Shown here: positions 32,064-42,883 of the stretch, piece after piece
How the letters are laid out: each line of letters begins with the position of its first letter
Numbering within the stretch: position 1 is the first letter of the stretch
NCBI GenBank assembly: GCA_019925095.2
Contig: CM034402.1
Location: 7,327,501-7,391,500 of the forward strand
Direction of reading: 5' to 3'
From: Dendrolimus kikuchii
Lineage: Eukaryota; Arthropoda; Insecta; Lepidoptera; Lasiocampidae
DNA: 64,000 bases
Notes under the pieces: generated by a model
Told to the model about the DNA's origin: nothing
What the model saw: the letters and a program-made list of their open reading frames with translations, nothing else
Database searches by the model: none
Program-made: the position numbers and the translations under genes

Positions 32064-32330
32064 TCAATAACTTTTGTTCCGTTTAAGTAATCTTTTACTT
32101 CGTATTTTATGTCTGACATTAGTGTTGATATCTACAGCGCGTTCTATTAGTAACTCACAACGCCCAAAATGCTCCGATACCCGTTCCACAAGGCGACCGC
32201 GGTCGTTGTGCCCGCTCATCGCATCGCCCGGGGCTAAATCAAAAGTCGTGGATGGGCCGTAACTTTGTGCATAAAAAGCAGAATACAAGGAATAACAATC
32301 GCCTGGTTCAATGGATAGCCCTAGAAGCAA
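32064..32330 (-). other. Unrecognised 88-codon open frame
   Basis: Minus-strand frame with protein-like composition (for example YGPSTTFDLAPGDAMSGHND and RLVERVSEHFGRCELLIER) and a higher GC content than its surroundings. No domain is recognised and there are no clear splice signals. It could be an exon piece of a host gene or a transposon remnant. The plus-strand frame 32074-32262 is its shadow. Confidence 0.3.
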
Positions 32331-32354
32331 TGATCTTATAATAACTATATAATA

Positions 32355-33627
32355 GGTTGGGGAAAAAGTCTTTTCGCATATAGTATGTGTGAACTTGTAA
32401 TAAGAACTCTTTGGCTATACCATTGTGTCCGGCTGGTGTTGCTATGATTAAAAAGTTTTAATTTTAAAGAAGACAATTCCTAATTCAAATTAGGAAAATG
32501 TGTGATTTTCATTTGTTTTTCTTATTGTAAAAATGAGCGAATGAATGAAGAAATTCGATACATTTTTAAATTTTACTACAAAAAAGGTAAAAATGCAACA
32601 CAAGCCGTGAATAAAATTTGTGATGTTTATGGACCTAATTCAGTACCTGTGAGTGTAGCCCAAATTTGGTTTAAGCGTTTTCAATCCGGAAATTTTGATA
32701 TCAAAGATGCACGTCGCTCTGGTCGCCCTGTTACGGACGAAATTGATGCCATTTTTTAAAAAGTGGAGCAAGATCGGTATATTAGTAGTTACGATGTAGC
32801 TGAAGAACTGAAAATTGACCACAAAACGGTTTTGGCGCATTTGAAAAAAGCTGGGTACACAAAAAAGCTCGATATTTGGGTGCCTCATGAGCTCACTCAT
32901 GAAAGAAACCTAATGAACCGTGTACTCATTTGTGATTCTTTATTACGACGTAATGAAACCGAACCATTTTTGAAGAAGCTGATAACTGGTGATGAAAAGT
33001 GGATCACGTACGACAAGAACGTGCGAAAAAGATCGTGGTCAAAGGCCGGTCAGGCTTCACAGACTGTGGCGAAACCCGGGTTAACTCGCAACAAGGTGAT
33101 GCTGTGTGTATGGTGGAAGGGCATTATTCATTATGAGCTGTTACCGCCAGGCAGGACCATCGATTCTGAACTGTACTGCGAACGATGGATGAGATTAAAG
33201 CAAAAAGTTGAGAGAAAGCGGCCGGAATTAATCAACAGAAGGGGTGTGATTTTCACCACGATAACGCTAGATCTCACACATCTTCAGCCACTCAGCAAAA
33301 ATTACGAGAGTTTGGCTGGGAGGTGTTAATGCATCCGCCGTATAGTCCTGACCTTGCACCTCCAGATTTTCACCTGTTTCGGTCTCTACAGAATTCCTTA
33401 GGCAGTGTCAGGTTACCATCACGAAAGGACTGCCAAAACCACTTGTCACAGTTTTTTGATCAGAAGCCTCAAAATTTTTATAGCAATGGGATCACGTCTC
33501 TTCCTACAAGATGGCAAAAAGTTATCCAACAAAATGGCACCTACATACTTTAGTCAAATGTAAATAAACTTTATAAAAAAACCTTTTGAATTTTTATAAA
33601 AAATGCGAAGAAACTTTTTCCCCAACC
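32355..33627 (+). mobile_element. mariner element with disrupted transposase
   Basis: Terminal inverted repeats beginning GGTTGGGGAAAAAGT flank a 1273-bp element, with TA at 32353-32354 and 33628-33629. Transposase starts at ATG 32541. It has an N-terminal HTH region (QIWFKRFQSGNFDIKDARRS), TGDEKWI (first Asp), a region equivalent to HHDNAR (second Asp, out of frame), and YSPDLAPPDFHLF (third Asp, D34D class). An in-frame TAA at 32757-32759 and a one-base loss near 33257 break it; the tail is read in another frame to 33553. It is non-autonomous now. Confidence 0.92.
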
Positions 33628-33703
33628 TATGTAAGCTCACTGCCTAGAAAAAAAATACGTAAAAAATTCTATATTTTATAATTTATTTATTATTTATAGT
33701 TCT

Positions 33704-33862
33704 TTTATGTTTTACTTGTCACCGACTTCTAGATGTTGTAGAAAAAATTCGGTTAAATAATTATTTTTTGGCTTTTAGTATGAAGTCGGTTTTGTTTTCG
33801 TTTGCGCAGATAAGGCAGATCGGTTTTCGACATATAAATAATCTATATTGAGCTTTATTCGC
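33704..33862 (+). repeat. Dispersed repeat, copy 2 (partner at 1510-1672)
   Basis: Matches the first copy block for block; it lies just downstream of the mariner. Confidence 0.75.
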
Positions 33863-33969
33863 AAGCTCAAAGTATTACTTGCTATGCATTCTTAGATCTT
33901 TCCAGCTTTCAAGATTCGTACACTGTCACGTGTACCAAAATTGGTCTACTGCGCAGATACATCGTGTAA

Positions 33970-34431
33970 AGGTGGCGGTTCGCGTCGCGACAAAGACAAA
34001 CGACCGAAACAGGAGACTGAGACGGGTGACTGGGACAAGTGTCTCGGTTTCTTCTGCATGTATTGTGGGTCGAGACCGAGACCGCAACTAAAGCTAAATT
34101 CATTCAGTATCAGAGAGTCCGTCGATGGAGTCAGTTGTGTTGTGTTGTATTGGAGGGTGCTTTCTGATCACTTCAATCAGCTTTTCACAGTCTTCGTCAG
34201 AAAAAGTAGTCATTTTACAATAAACACGTGCTTTTCGAACGCGACCCGAGACACTACTAGTCGGGGGCAGCAACGGTCGCACAGTCTCCTGTCTCACGAC
34301 TCTGTCTCCTGTGTCTGTCTCGCTCGCGAACTGATGCTTATACATTGCTTAAAGTCAAGTAATGGTTGCGGTCTCCCGTCTCAGTCTCTTGTCTCGGTCG
34401 ATTACCTTTGTCGCGATACGAACCGCCACCT
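33970..34431. mobile_element. PIF/Harbinger-like MITE with a relic DNA-binding ORF
   Basis: Ends AGGTGGCGGTTCG... form an inverted repeat of about 55 bp with a few mismatches, flanked by TAA on both sides (33967-33969, 34432-34434), the 3-bp TWA duplication of PIF/Harbinger. The minus strand from about 34212 encodes MTTFSDEDCEKLIEVIRKHP before a stop at 34100, which resembles the start of a MADF/Myb-like accessory protein. No DDE transposase remains in the 462 bp. Confidence 0.65.
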
Positions 34432-34475
34432 TAAGGAAGGTCGAGTCGTCGCAAAATATACGAACAAATACACAA

Positions 34476-34590
34476 TCTATATATAAAACAAAATCGTGTT
34501 AGTTACATCATTTATAACGGCTGGAATGTTTTATATGGTTTTTGTGTTTTTGGATTTCTCTTCGTCCGGAATAGGATAATAAGTATTAAA
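34476..34590 (+). mobile_element. Helitron 5'-end fragment
   Basis: TCTATATATAAAAC followed by GTGTTAGTTAC and AACGGCTGGA is the 5' end seen in lepidopteran Helitrons; the rest is missing. The 3' boundary is uncertain. Confidence 0.5.
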
Positions 34591-34594
34591 ATAT

Positions 34595-35089
34595 TGTTAC
34601 GAGTGCGGGACTCGAATAAAAATGCCGTTGAAATTACTATAGAATTTATTAGAACTATACAAACACGTATAACACAGGTACAAATATAACTGAACGCAAT
34701 CAGTTCACACGTAATGCGCGATTCAATAACACGCGCAAAGTCTGTCAATATATAAGTTATCGAATGTACACAAGTCTCGCCTTGATCGTGGTTCTCGCTA
34801 GACTCACGATCTCTCCATCGGGACATTACTTTTTATTGCACCGATGTCTACCTGGCAAGCGTTGACGCAATTTCCCAGAAAACGTAATCCGCACACCTGC
34901 GTAATTATGCCTGCGAACGGATTTAAACGAGTACAATACACAACAGGCTGTTTTCTAATTTCAAATTCTAAACACAAAGTAAACAAAAGAAGATCGTTAT
35001 ATAACAGTTTCAATGTTATAAGCTCAAAGGCCGCGGCAGGTAATAAATGTGCTTTTTCTATAGGTGTGCAGGTGGCCCAACTTGTAACA
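34595..35089. mobile_element. Solo LTR (Gypsy-type)
   Basis: 495 bp bounded by TGTTAC and GTAACA, with a 4-bp direct duplication ATAT on each side (34591-34594, 35090-35093). It is not related to the 638-bp Gypsy LTR. Contains TATATAAG near 34750. Open frames on both strands here are chance. Confidence 0.65.
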
Positions 35090-35186
35090 ATATGATATTC
35101 ATCAATAAAAAAAACATCAGTTACAACAGTCAAGCCATTCATTTGTTATGACCTTTCCTGGCCGATTTCGGCAATGGTGACTGTGA

Positions 35187-36020
35187 TTTAGGTGAATTAT
35201 TTTGTGTATGTTTAAGTGGGTCCCGGGATGGTTTAGATTCAAATTTGATCCAGGTAGATGGCGCTGCAATCGGGATCCAGGATTTAGGTGAAATTATTTT
35301 TTGTGCGTGTTTAAGTGGATCCTGGGATGGTTTAGATTCAGAACTGGACCCGATAGGTGGCGCCGCTGAACACCTCTTTAACGGTATCGATTTTGATGAT
35401 TTTTTTGTGTTTTTAAAAGCTTTTATTTAACTTGCAATGAATGTACCTATGTATGTATGTAAGTTTGGGTAGAATCTAGCAAGTTAAATTTGACTAACTT
35501 CCCGGTTTCCGATTGAGCAGAAATTTTGCACGCATATGTAATATCGCGTGATAATGCAATCATATGGTACCATGGAGCTGATCTGATGATGGAGTCGGTC
35601 GGTGGCCATAGGAACTCCTGTACTAAACAGGATAGACCCATCGTGTTTGGGCTTGTTTTACTTATCTTGGCTAGCACTCTGCTGCTACATGATATCCAGG
35701 ATCTCAAAAGCTTGTATTTAAAAACCTTTTTAAATAAGCTTATTTCAAGTAGATTTGAGAATGGTTTAGATTAACAATTGGTCCCAGTTGATGGCGCTGC
35801 AATCAGTTTCTAGATTTTTATTTTTTTAAAGGCAAGACAACCTCTACCGGGTACAGCAAGTATATAATATAAATGAATCGTAGAAATGTATGTACGCGCG
35901 CATAACTTGAGGACGACTACCGATTTTGATGCAATTTTTGTATGTTTGAGTGGATCCCCAATTGGTTTAGATTCACAATTGGAACCGGTAGGGGTGCTGA
36001 GATCGGGTCTTAGATTTTTA
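35187..36020 (+). repeat. Degenerate repeat units with GGTTTAGATTC motif
   Basis: Units starting GATTTAGGTGAA(A)TTATTTT lie at 35187 and 35281 (period about 95 bp). The block AGTGG(G/A)TCC..GGGATGGTTTAGATTC recurs with changes near 35755 and 35950. Copies of GGTGGCGCCGCT / GATGGCGCTGCAATC appear in each. Noncoding. Confidence 0.55.
35417..35742. repeat. Dispersed 320-bp element Z, copy A
   Basis: Starts AAGCTTTTATTTAACTTGCA and ends AAGCTTGTATTTAAAAACC. Copy B at 45346-45664, in an intron of the alpha-2/delta gene, matches almost throughout. Confidence 0.75.
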
Positions 36021-36084
36021 TTTTTTCACACCAAAGGTGCTACCAATGTATTACTTGCGGTTCTCACGATATTCCGTTTATATT

Positions 36085-36113
36085 ATGGAAGAAGAATACT
36101 ATTCTTCTTCCAT
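36085..36113. repeat. Perfect 13-bp hairpin
   Basis: ATGGAAGAAGAAT and its exact complement are separated by three bases. No gene context suggests a terminator role. Confidence 0.7.
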
Positions 36114-36289
36114 GGTTGATATGTATATTTACATTGGGATGCTTATGCCTAGCAGTGTAAAACGCACATTCTGAAAAAATGGGGATAGATAGTTCTGAAA
36201 ATCTTTTTTTAATAAAATTTTTATTTCATCTAGTATAATTAAAAAAATATTTTTCATGTTTTTGACCCCCATTTTATGATAAAAATCGC

Positions 36290-36520
36290 CATATATTTAT
36301 TTGTAATTTTACTATTGAAAAACTAAATAAATGATATAGATTAAAAAAAACTCGAAAAATCATTAATATAAAAAGCTGAAATTTTCGGTGAATTATTTTT
36401 ATTTCTTAACAAACTAATTCCCATAGCAAAAGTAGGAAACGTCACGGGGGCAGATTTCTCTTAGAAACCCGGCAAAACTCTTTGTGAGAAAAAATAATTT
36501 CGTAATTACAAATTACACCA
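36290..36520 (-). repeat. Dispersed repeat, inverted partner of 55185-55395
   Basis: Shares TTCTCTTAGAAACCCGGC, TTATTTTTATTT and AAAGCTGAAAATTT-type blocks with the reverse complement of 55185-55395. Noncoding. Confidence 0.65.
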
Positions 36521-36524
36521 CTAA

Positions 36525-36810
36525 AGGTGCTACCAATGTACTGCCGCTCTCTAAAGGGGGATTGAAACCTGGCCACTAAGCCGGAACACAACTCAAGGTT
36601 ATGGGGGCATAATCAGACCAGGGGTGGTAGCCATCCAGACTGGCAAATACCCTACCACCTGGCTTTGGGTTGTTTTGTCGCCTCTTACGACAGGCCACCC
36701 GGTCTTGTATTCTTTCTCCGTTCCTGTACGGCGAAGAGGGAAGAGGTGACGAGATATTCGCTTCCAAAATCATAAATTTTGTGAAACCTCCCATCACTTT
36801 TGAATAATTC
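36525..36810. repeat. GC-richer interspersed-repeat-like block
   Basis: GC content is above its surroundings, with GGTGGTAGCCATCCAGACTG and TTTTGTCGCCTCTTACGACA blocks of the kind found in lepidopteran retroposons. No ORF with recognisable homology. Confidence 0.4.
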
Positions 36811-36977
36811 AAGGTAAAGTTTATAAAATACTTTCTACGAAAATTGGTTTGGTTACGATCTGTTTAGTACTTATTGAATTAATCATTATTTTCGATTAAA
36901 TTATCTTTTATTATAGCTTAGCTAATTCCGTGGACCAATTAAAAACTAAAAATGCTACAAAATAATGCTTAATTAGC

Positions 36978-36983
36978 TTTATT
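36978..36983 (-). terminator. Polyadenylation signal of the two-CBM14 gene
   Basis: AATAAA on the minus strand, 115 nt after the stop codon of the last exon. Confidence 0.65.
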
Positions 36984-37097
36984 ACAAAAAAATCAACAAA
37001 CACTTTCGATTTAATTTTATGAAGCACGCCATTATTGTTCACAGGTAACGATTTAATATTTTTCGATAAGCTTAACAAGTCAAAGCTTGTTCACGCA

Positions 37098-40000
37098 TTA
37101 CATCTTCAATTTTACTTCCACGTCACTCTCCAGGCTAGTCTTCCTGAGGTGACGATGTTTGAATAAGGCTGTAGTGCAACCAGCATCTGCTGGCCAGTCA
37201 CAGACCTGTAAAAGAAGAAAACGCCATCATATTAAGAAAAGCATTATCATCAAAAGTTCATACTACTAATTCATTAAGATAACTGTAACTTTTTTTACGA
37301 GGAGAAATCTGATTAAGGTCTATCAGTCGCGCGAAGATTTGCCAGGTCGGAGAGGCACTAACACCTCACTGCCACAGCGCAGTCAGGATACCCACTAAAA
37401 CCCTTCGGTGTTCCATCTTTCGCCTTTATACCAGGGCCACTGATACATGGCCTAGACCCTCTGCTGGCCCTGGCAGAAGGTAACTGTCTAGTGCAACCTG
37501 CCATTTTTTTTTTTGACGAACACATTGTATAATCAAGGTGGCGAAGTCCGTCAATAGGGTAAGTTCATACACCGCTCGTTTTTTTCTTTTTTAAACGGAT
37601 TTTAATGCCAACTGTGGTTCGCAAAGAGAATTCAATTGTCTTAGCTTCACTGACTGATTTGTTGTCGTCGTAACTATTCAAACACGGAAATACAAAGAGG
37701 TGTATGGAGTTCCACCACTGACGGACTTCGCCACCTTGTCTATATATCCCCATGCTAAGCAAGTTACGCTTGTGTTATGGATGATGTACAACGGAACACT
37801 CTGGGTCCCAGACACCCAGACCATAAATAACACAAAGTTCGTTTACGAAATTTACCATGCCAGGAATCGAACCCGGAGCCTCCGTGTTCCAGCGAGTTCG
37901 GCCGGCTAAGACTTAGCACGCTCAACCACAGAGGCCGTAATATATGGAGGCAGAATACTTTTTCCATAGCGGAATGACTTAACACTTGCTATCAAGACTC
38001 ACAAGTCGTAAATGCGCCTCGAATTGAATGAGGTTGCACAGATTCAATCTGGTAATGGTATTATCACTTAAAACATGCAAAAAAAAAACCTCTGCATTTA
38101 TTAGCCCAAAAATTAAGAATATCAAAAGTTTTTCTACTTAATCTCCATTTTAAAGTAAAAATCTGGTTATCTAAGTAATTATAACTATCAAAAAGACATT
38201 GTATACGTAATGTATATCCTATGAGTAATCCAATTTTAAGTAATACACGATTTATTTTTATTAATATTAATAAAACTACAATAACTATAAACTTAAAAAT
38301 AAATCTTTTAGTTTATTACTTATCTAATAGATAAGTAATAGATCTATTACTTATCTATTTTAAGTAATAGATAATTTCACAGACAAAAAAATTTAAATCA
38401 AAATATAGCGGTACTAGGTAAACTTGTCAGCAGCCGACAAGTGTAATCGGGTAGTTTAGGATACAATTCATACAATTATAGATTATGCAAAGGGGGTGCC
38501 CCCTACGGGATGGAGGAGCGAGATGGAATGCTCCTCTGTCTCAAAGGAAGATCTTCCAGCGAGGCTAATGTTGTTCCTCGCAGGCCTAGGCCCATCTGTT
38601 ATAGTTAAAAATTTGTATATATTCTTTATATGTTTCGGGAAACGTTTGTGACATCAATTATTGCACAGCGCCATCTATTGGCTTGTAAGTGTTCCACTAC
38701 ATATGTGATAATATTTAGGTATAATATAATTGTTCATTATGTTACTAAAGTTTACCCTGATTATTATTATACTTATATATCGTGAGATAAATAAACCCAG
38801 TATGCCGCCTATACACATTCAATTATTATATAACGACATGTTTAGATTTAACTTTTATTATCAATTTCATGCTGTGTCCATTATTTTGTATCATTTTTAG
38901 TAGGGCTAAAAAGATAAAATATAATAAGTTCTCAAATATTTCCCTAAGAAGTTCTTGTCTCAATAATTCCCCAACTGCCTAATATCACCCCAAAATGGGG
39001 CCAATAACCCCAATTTAGAGACCCTGAACGATTTTAAATATCGTGCGCACTTGAAACACTTTTTATTAATTAAAATCTATAAATAAAAAGGAGTGGGCAC
39101 GCTCCTTGCCGACAGCGTTTTGGAGTCTATTTTTTACATATAGATTGTTATTTTGTAAGATTAGTTGATATTTATAGTATTGGATTGTATTTTATATTAA
39201 TCTATTTAGAACTTAGTTTATTTTTAATAGTTAATTGTATTTTTTTAAAGTTAGTGAATAGTGTCTATGATTTCAGACAAATTAATAATAAATATTTTGA
39301 ACAAAAACGAGTTAAATAAAAAATAACGCTATGCATGTATGATGTAAGTATACAGCCATAAAGGCATTATATAAAAATTAATACTCGTATTTGAATTGTA
39401 TGCATATTCCATAGTATATAAAAAACCTCCATGCGCGAGAACTATACATCTATTTGTTTCGTTATCGAATAAAATACAACAAACTTAATTTAATTTATTT
39501 TACTTAGTATAGAATAGTTACTGTTAACGTGTCAGTTAAATTGTTATTAGAAGTTTATTTGTTTTGTAATAATCATGAAAGTGAAAAAATAGCCGCCGTT
39601 CCTCTCTTACCCCCAAAATTCGTCTACCTTTATAAAATTCTGAAGTATTTTCACTTAATCAATATTTCGCATAGAAAACAAAATTATTTTCTAAATATTT
39701 ATAACTTTTGAAAAACAGCATGAATGTATGTATTTAACATTTATATCGCTCTAGGAATTCCTATTCTATACACGAGTAACAATACTATTCAAATGTCATA
39801 TTCTATAAGCTGTCAACTAATTTCTTTTATGGAATTTTAATAAAAATATTTTAAGGAAATAAGTTTAAACTACTTTAATTATTAAAGTAAAGTTAGTAAA
39901 ATAAAGTATTTTGATATTTCTTGTACTCTATATGCCACTACTATAATATTTAGTATTAATGTAAGCCAAAATATAAAACGTTCAATTATGCAATAAGTGA

Positions 40001-41177
40001 AATTTCGTAAGTAATTTCTTATTGATTTTTTCTATACCAATAAATAAAACTAAAGAGTCAGCCTGTTTTCAAATTAAATATTGAAATTTAAGTGCTATTT
40101 AAACGACGCAATTCCTGTTTAGATTTTTTTTAATTAAAAAGTTAACTATTAAAACAGGACATTTATCGTAAATCTGTGTGAATGTTTCATTTCGATATTT
40201 TGCAGAAATCAGAAAAATAATGTAACAATTAAAACTAGTTTGTAATAAAAACTGAGATTAGGAGGGCTAAAAGGGTAACAAACCTGTAAAACCCTGTTGA
40301 AGTGAAGAGTTGCAGGACACTCCCTCAAAACCTTCTGCCCCCAGACACAGTAGTAGAACAGATTGCAGTCGGTCTCGTGTGGCAGTAACCAGTGAATATG
40401 TGGGTCTACTGGACATCCATTAGGCAGGAACTCCATTTCAGCCTCAGTTGTAGGCGCTTCAGTGGTTGTAGTTGTTGTTGTGGTTGTAGTTGTAGTCGTG
40501 GGGGTAGTAGTTGTGGTAGTAGGAGTGGTAGTGGTGGTAGTAGGAGTGGTAGTTGTGGTGGTAGGAGTAGTAGTTGTGGTAGTGGGAGTGGTAGTTGTTG
40601 TAGTAGGAGTGGTAGTTGTTGTAGTAGTAGGAGTAGTAGTAGTTGTGGTAGTAGGAGTGGTAGTTGTGGTAGTAGGAGTAGTAGTTGTTTCAGCCGGATC
40701 GATTCTACCAGTACAATCTACGTTATGCCGCCAATCGCACTGCCAAGTTTCAATGTTAAAGTAAAGGTCACCATAGCACCGATATTCCACTGGTTTGCCG
40801 AATGTGCACTTATAAAATTTCGTACAATCTTCGTGTACTAAGAGTTGTTCTATTGTCCAGTCCTCTTCTTGTTCTGGTGGGCAGACGGGCTCCGGAACCA
40901 GAGTAGCCACCGCCGAACCAATCAATAACAATAGAATAGGGGTGAATCCTGGAAATATCACATTTACTATCAACACAAATGAAAATGATGCTTAACCAAA
41001 CTCAACAATTTTTTTAAATCATAACAAATTTCTCATCAAATTCAATAATTCACTTGACGAATAACTCGACTCGAAAATTTCTACAACATTTTGCTATCAG
41101 CTTATAATTTAATCGTATTCTGTCACACATTAGGAAAATATTTTTTTAACTTAAATTTAAATTTTTATACCTTTCAT
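37098..41177 (-). CDS. Secreted peritrophin-like protein: two CBM14 domains and a Thr/Pro mucin linker
   Basis: Three exons joined in phase on the minus strand: exon 1 41177-41171 (ATG AAA G, donor GTATAA), exon 2 40948-40284 (acceptor ATTTCCAG, donor GTTTGT), exon 3 37205-37098 (acceptor TTCTTCTTTTACAG, stop TAA). The product has 259 residues. It starts with the signal peptide MKGFTPILLLLIGSAVA. CBM14 domain 1 follows (CPPEQEEDW ... HEDCTKFYKC ... CYGDLYFN ... CDWRHNVDC), then about 80 residues of TTTTPTT repeats, a likely O-glycosylated mucin stretch. Domain 2 starts CPVDPHIHWL and has ETDCNLFYYC. The exon 2/3 junction falls inside domain 2: exon 3 supplies VCDWPADAGC with the last two Cys, which strongly supports the distant exon. 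The tail is Lys/Arg-rich. Expected role: chitin binding in the peritrophic matrix or other extracellular chitin. Divergent from the alpha-2/delta gene. Confidence 0.88.
37534..37738. mobile_element. MITE with about 40-bp terminal inverted repeats
   Basis: Ends CAAGGTGGCGAAGTCCGTCA are perfect inverted repeats for 20 bp and continue with mismatches to about 40 bp. The element lies in intron 2 of the two-CBM14 gene and abuts a SINE. The target duplication is unclear. Confidence 0.7.
37739..37938 (-). mobile_element. tRNA-derived SINE, copy 4
   Basis: Head complete (box A and box B GGTTCGATTCC on the minus strand near 37868), tail truncated where it meets the MITE at 37738. Confidence 0.8.
37940..40200. 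other. Intron 2 of the two-CBM14 gene, remaining part
   Basis: AT-rich. At 38310-38380 a short array of TTACTTATCTA(T/A)-type units occurs; at 38485-38600 there is a GC-richer block with GGGGGTGCCCCC. A TATA-like sequence at 39414 has no gene downstream that I can support. Nothing else recognised. Confidence 0.5.
40448..40690 (-). repeat. Coding minisatellite of the Thr/Pro linker
   Basis: Runs of ACN codons with regular CCT/CCC give TTTTPTT units on the coding (minus) strand. Repeat number is likely to vary between alleles. The plus-strand poly-Val frame is its shadow. Confidence 0.8.
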
Positions 41178-41197
41178 GGCGAAAACAGTATAACTAT

Positions 41198-41348
41198 TGA
41201 ACGATCTTCGTGAAAACCTACTAATTATATATAAACTGGCGTGTACAATCGTATTTATTAATCAACAAGATGAGTAGAGCCGCATTAATGATTAGTCTAT
41301 TTTATCGCCATTTAGCCGTGATTTCGTTATCAATAAGCAATTGATAAG
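41198..41348 (-). promoter_or_regulatory. Promoter region of the two-CBM14 gene
   Basis: On the minus strand a TATATATAA sequence at about 41233-41225 precedes an initiator-like TCAATA at 41200-41195. Three GATA motifs lie 100-150 bp upstream (41302-41307, 41327-41332, 41342-41348). GATA factors drive many insect midgut genes; binding here is inferred only. Confidence 0.5.
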
Positions 41349-41599
41349 AATAACAACCAATTGTAATCCAAATTTTCAGATTACGTTGTAAAAATAGATA
41401 ATATTTGAAATTCATTAACTTGTGATCGAATTTTTAATTTGTTAACAGTTGATTGAAAAAATATTCGTTTAATGTAAGGCAACCTATGCGATAAAATGCT
41501 GAAAGCAATTTATTATTTCATTTGGTAACGCGAACGAAGTAAGCATAGTTTGTTAAAAATAATGCTATTTTCATTTATTCCTTTTGATGAATAAAATAC

Positions 41600-42600
41600 A
41601 ATATAAGTACACTGCATATGTATGTATTACGCTTCTGCTACACTTAGGAAAAGGTTAGTATTAATGCCATGCTCCACAGCGATAGCCACTGGCAGATGGT
41701 TTCCTCCTTCTGTGAATCAGTAATGACTCAAAAGGAGGCCGCTGAGAAAGAGAGAGGGAGAGGACAGTGCACGCGGCCTTCACTGCCTTCGACAGGCGGG
41801 GGTTCGGAGACGCCGTTAAGCACTAAATCCACTCCCATGATTTCGTAGCATTCGGATTCAGCAGGGGGTTGCTTTATACAGTGGTATCAGTGGATCTTTA
41901 CCTCTACTGTATGTAGTGGTGCAGCCCTGCTTCTCTGGTTTGTACCAATCTTGCACACTGGGACGTTACAGTGCAGTAACACTGTTCTAAACCCCGTTGC
42001 ATTCTTATAAAGTGTTTTCTCTCATCGAGACGTTGGTAGGTTTAGTGGGTAATTCGTCGGCTCTCCCTTCATTGGGTGCGGTACCGATACCATACGAGAG
42101 TCCTAGACGCACTCATGATGGCGGCACTAGGCGCTGCAAATGCCCTTCCCCCGTATTCGTGTACCGAGTGCATCGCACGTAATAGGAGCACCAGACCCAG
42201 AGCAGAAGACCCATTTAGCCACAGTAACTACGTTCTAATCCTCATTTTCTTCCAACATAAGCGGGGCAATGAGACGCTGGTTAGGTTTAACTAGGTAGTT
42301 GGGAACGTCTTTACAGTCCTCGCATACGCTACGCGGCGCTTCTCGTTGCGGATTGGTCCTCTCACCATTGAATGCTCTAAGTAAGGTTCGAAACGTATTC
42401 CCTCTGCTCTGCGCATCAAATAAAAAATAGTAAACGGGTGCCGGTACCTTACAACTCCTTCCGTAGGGTGTGTGCAGATCCGATCCCCTACATACCCCTT
42501 GTTGACCACTCCCGGGGTCTGCAGGGATGCGCAAATTCATTCCCCCATCAATATAAAAAAAGGGTTTCCATGTCATACTACCCATTCTTTTACCTTACTA
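41600..42600. mobile_element. Retrotransposon debris between the divergent genes
   Basis: At 41685-41775 the plus strand encodes WQMVSSFCESVMTQKEAAEK, the C-terminal signature of R1-like non-LTR elements, as at 290-350. The following 42000-42590 is GC-richer, with open frames on both strands and no domain I recognise (the longest, 42585-42235 minus, 116 codons), so probably retrotransposon UTR or another repeat. Confidence 0.5.
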
Positions 42601-42883
42601 GTGGTAAAAAATTAACAATAAATAAGTAACGTGTATGTCAAATTTTACCCAGTAGTATGATTTATGATAGATAATAAGATAAAGAAATCCCGACATTAAG
42701 AAACTTGATTATTTGCCTATTAATTTTAAAAATTGCTAACTTAATATTTTATGGTATAATTCTAAGTACATAATGTACAAATGAATTTAAGTAGGGTACA
42801 AATCCCCATAAATCCAGACCTCGTAACAAGTTGTTAACGATTATGTAGGGCAACAGAAGTACAATTCACCGTGATATATTCTG

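Noticed and set aside
33941..34486. 181-codon plus-strand frame over the Harbinger-like MITE
   Set aside because: It runs through both inverted repeats and opposite to the MADF-like frame; low-complexity and without a domain.
40392..40841. Plus-strand poly-Val and Ser/Gly-rich frames
   Set aside because: Antisense shadows of the Thr/Pro linker of the minus-strand gene.
42235..42585. 116-codon minus-strand frame between the divergent genes
   Set aside because: Composition is plausible but it lies in GC-richer retrotransposon debris next to an R1-like tail, with overlapping frames on both strands; no family recognised.
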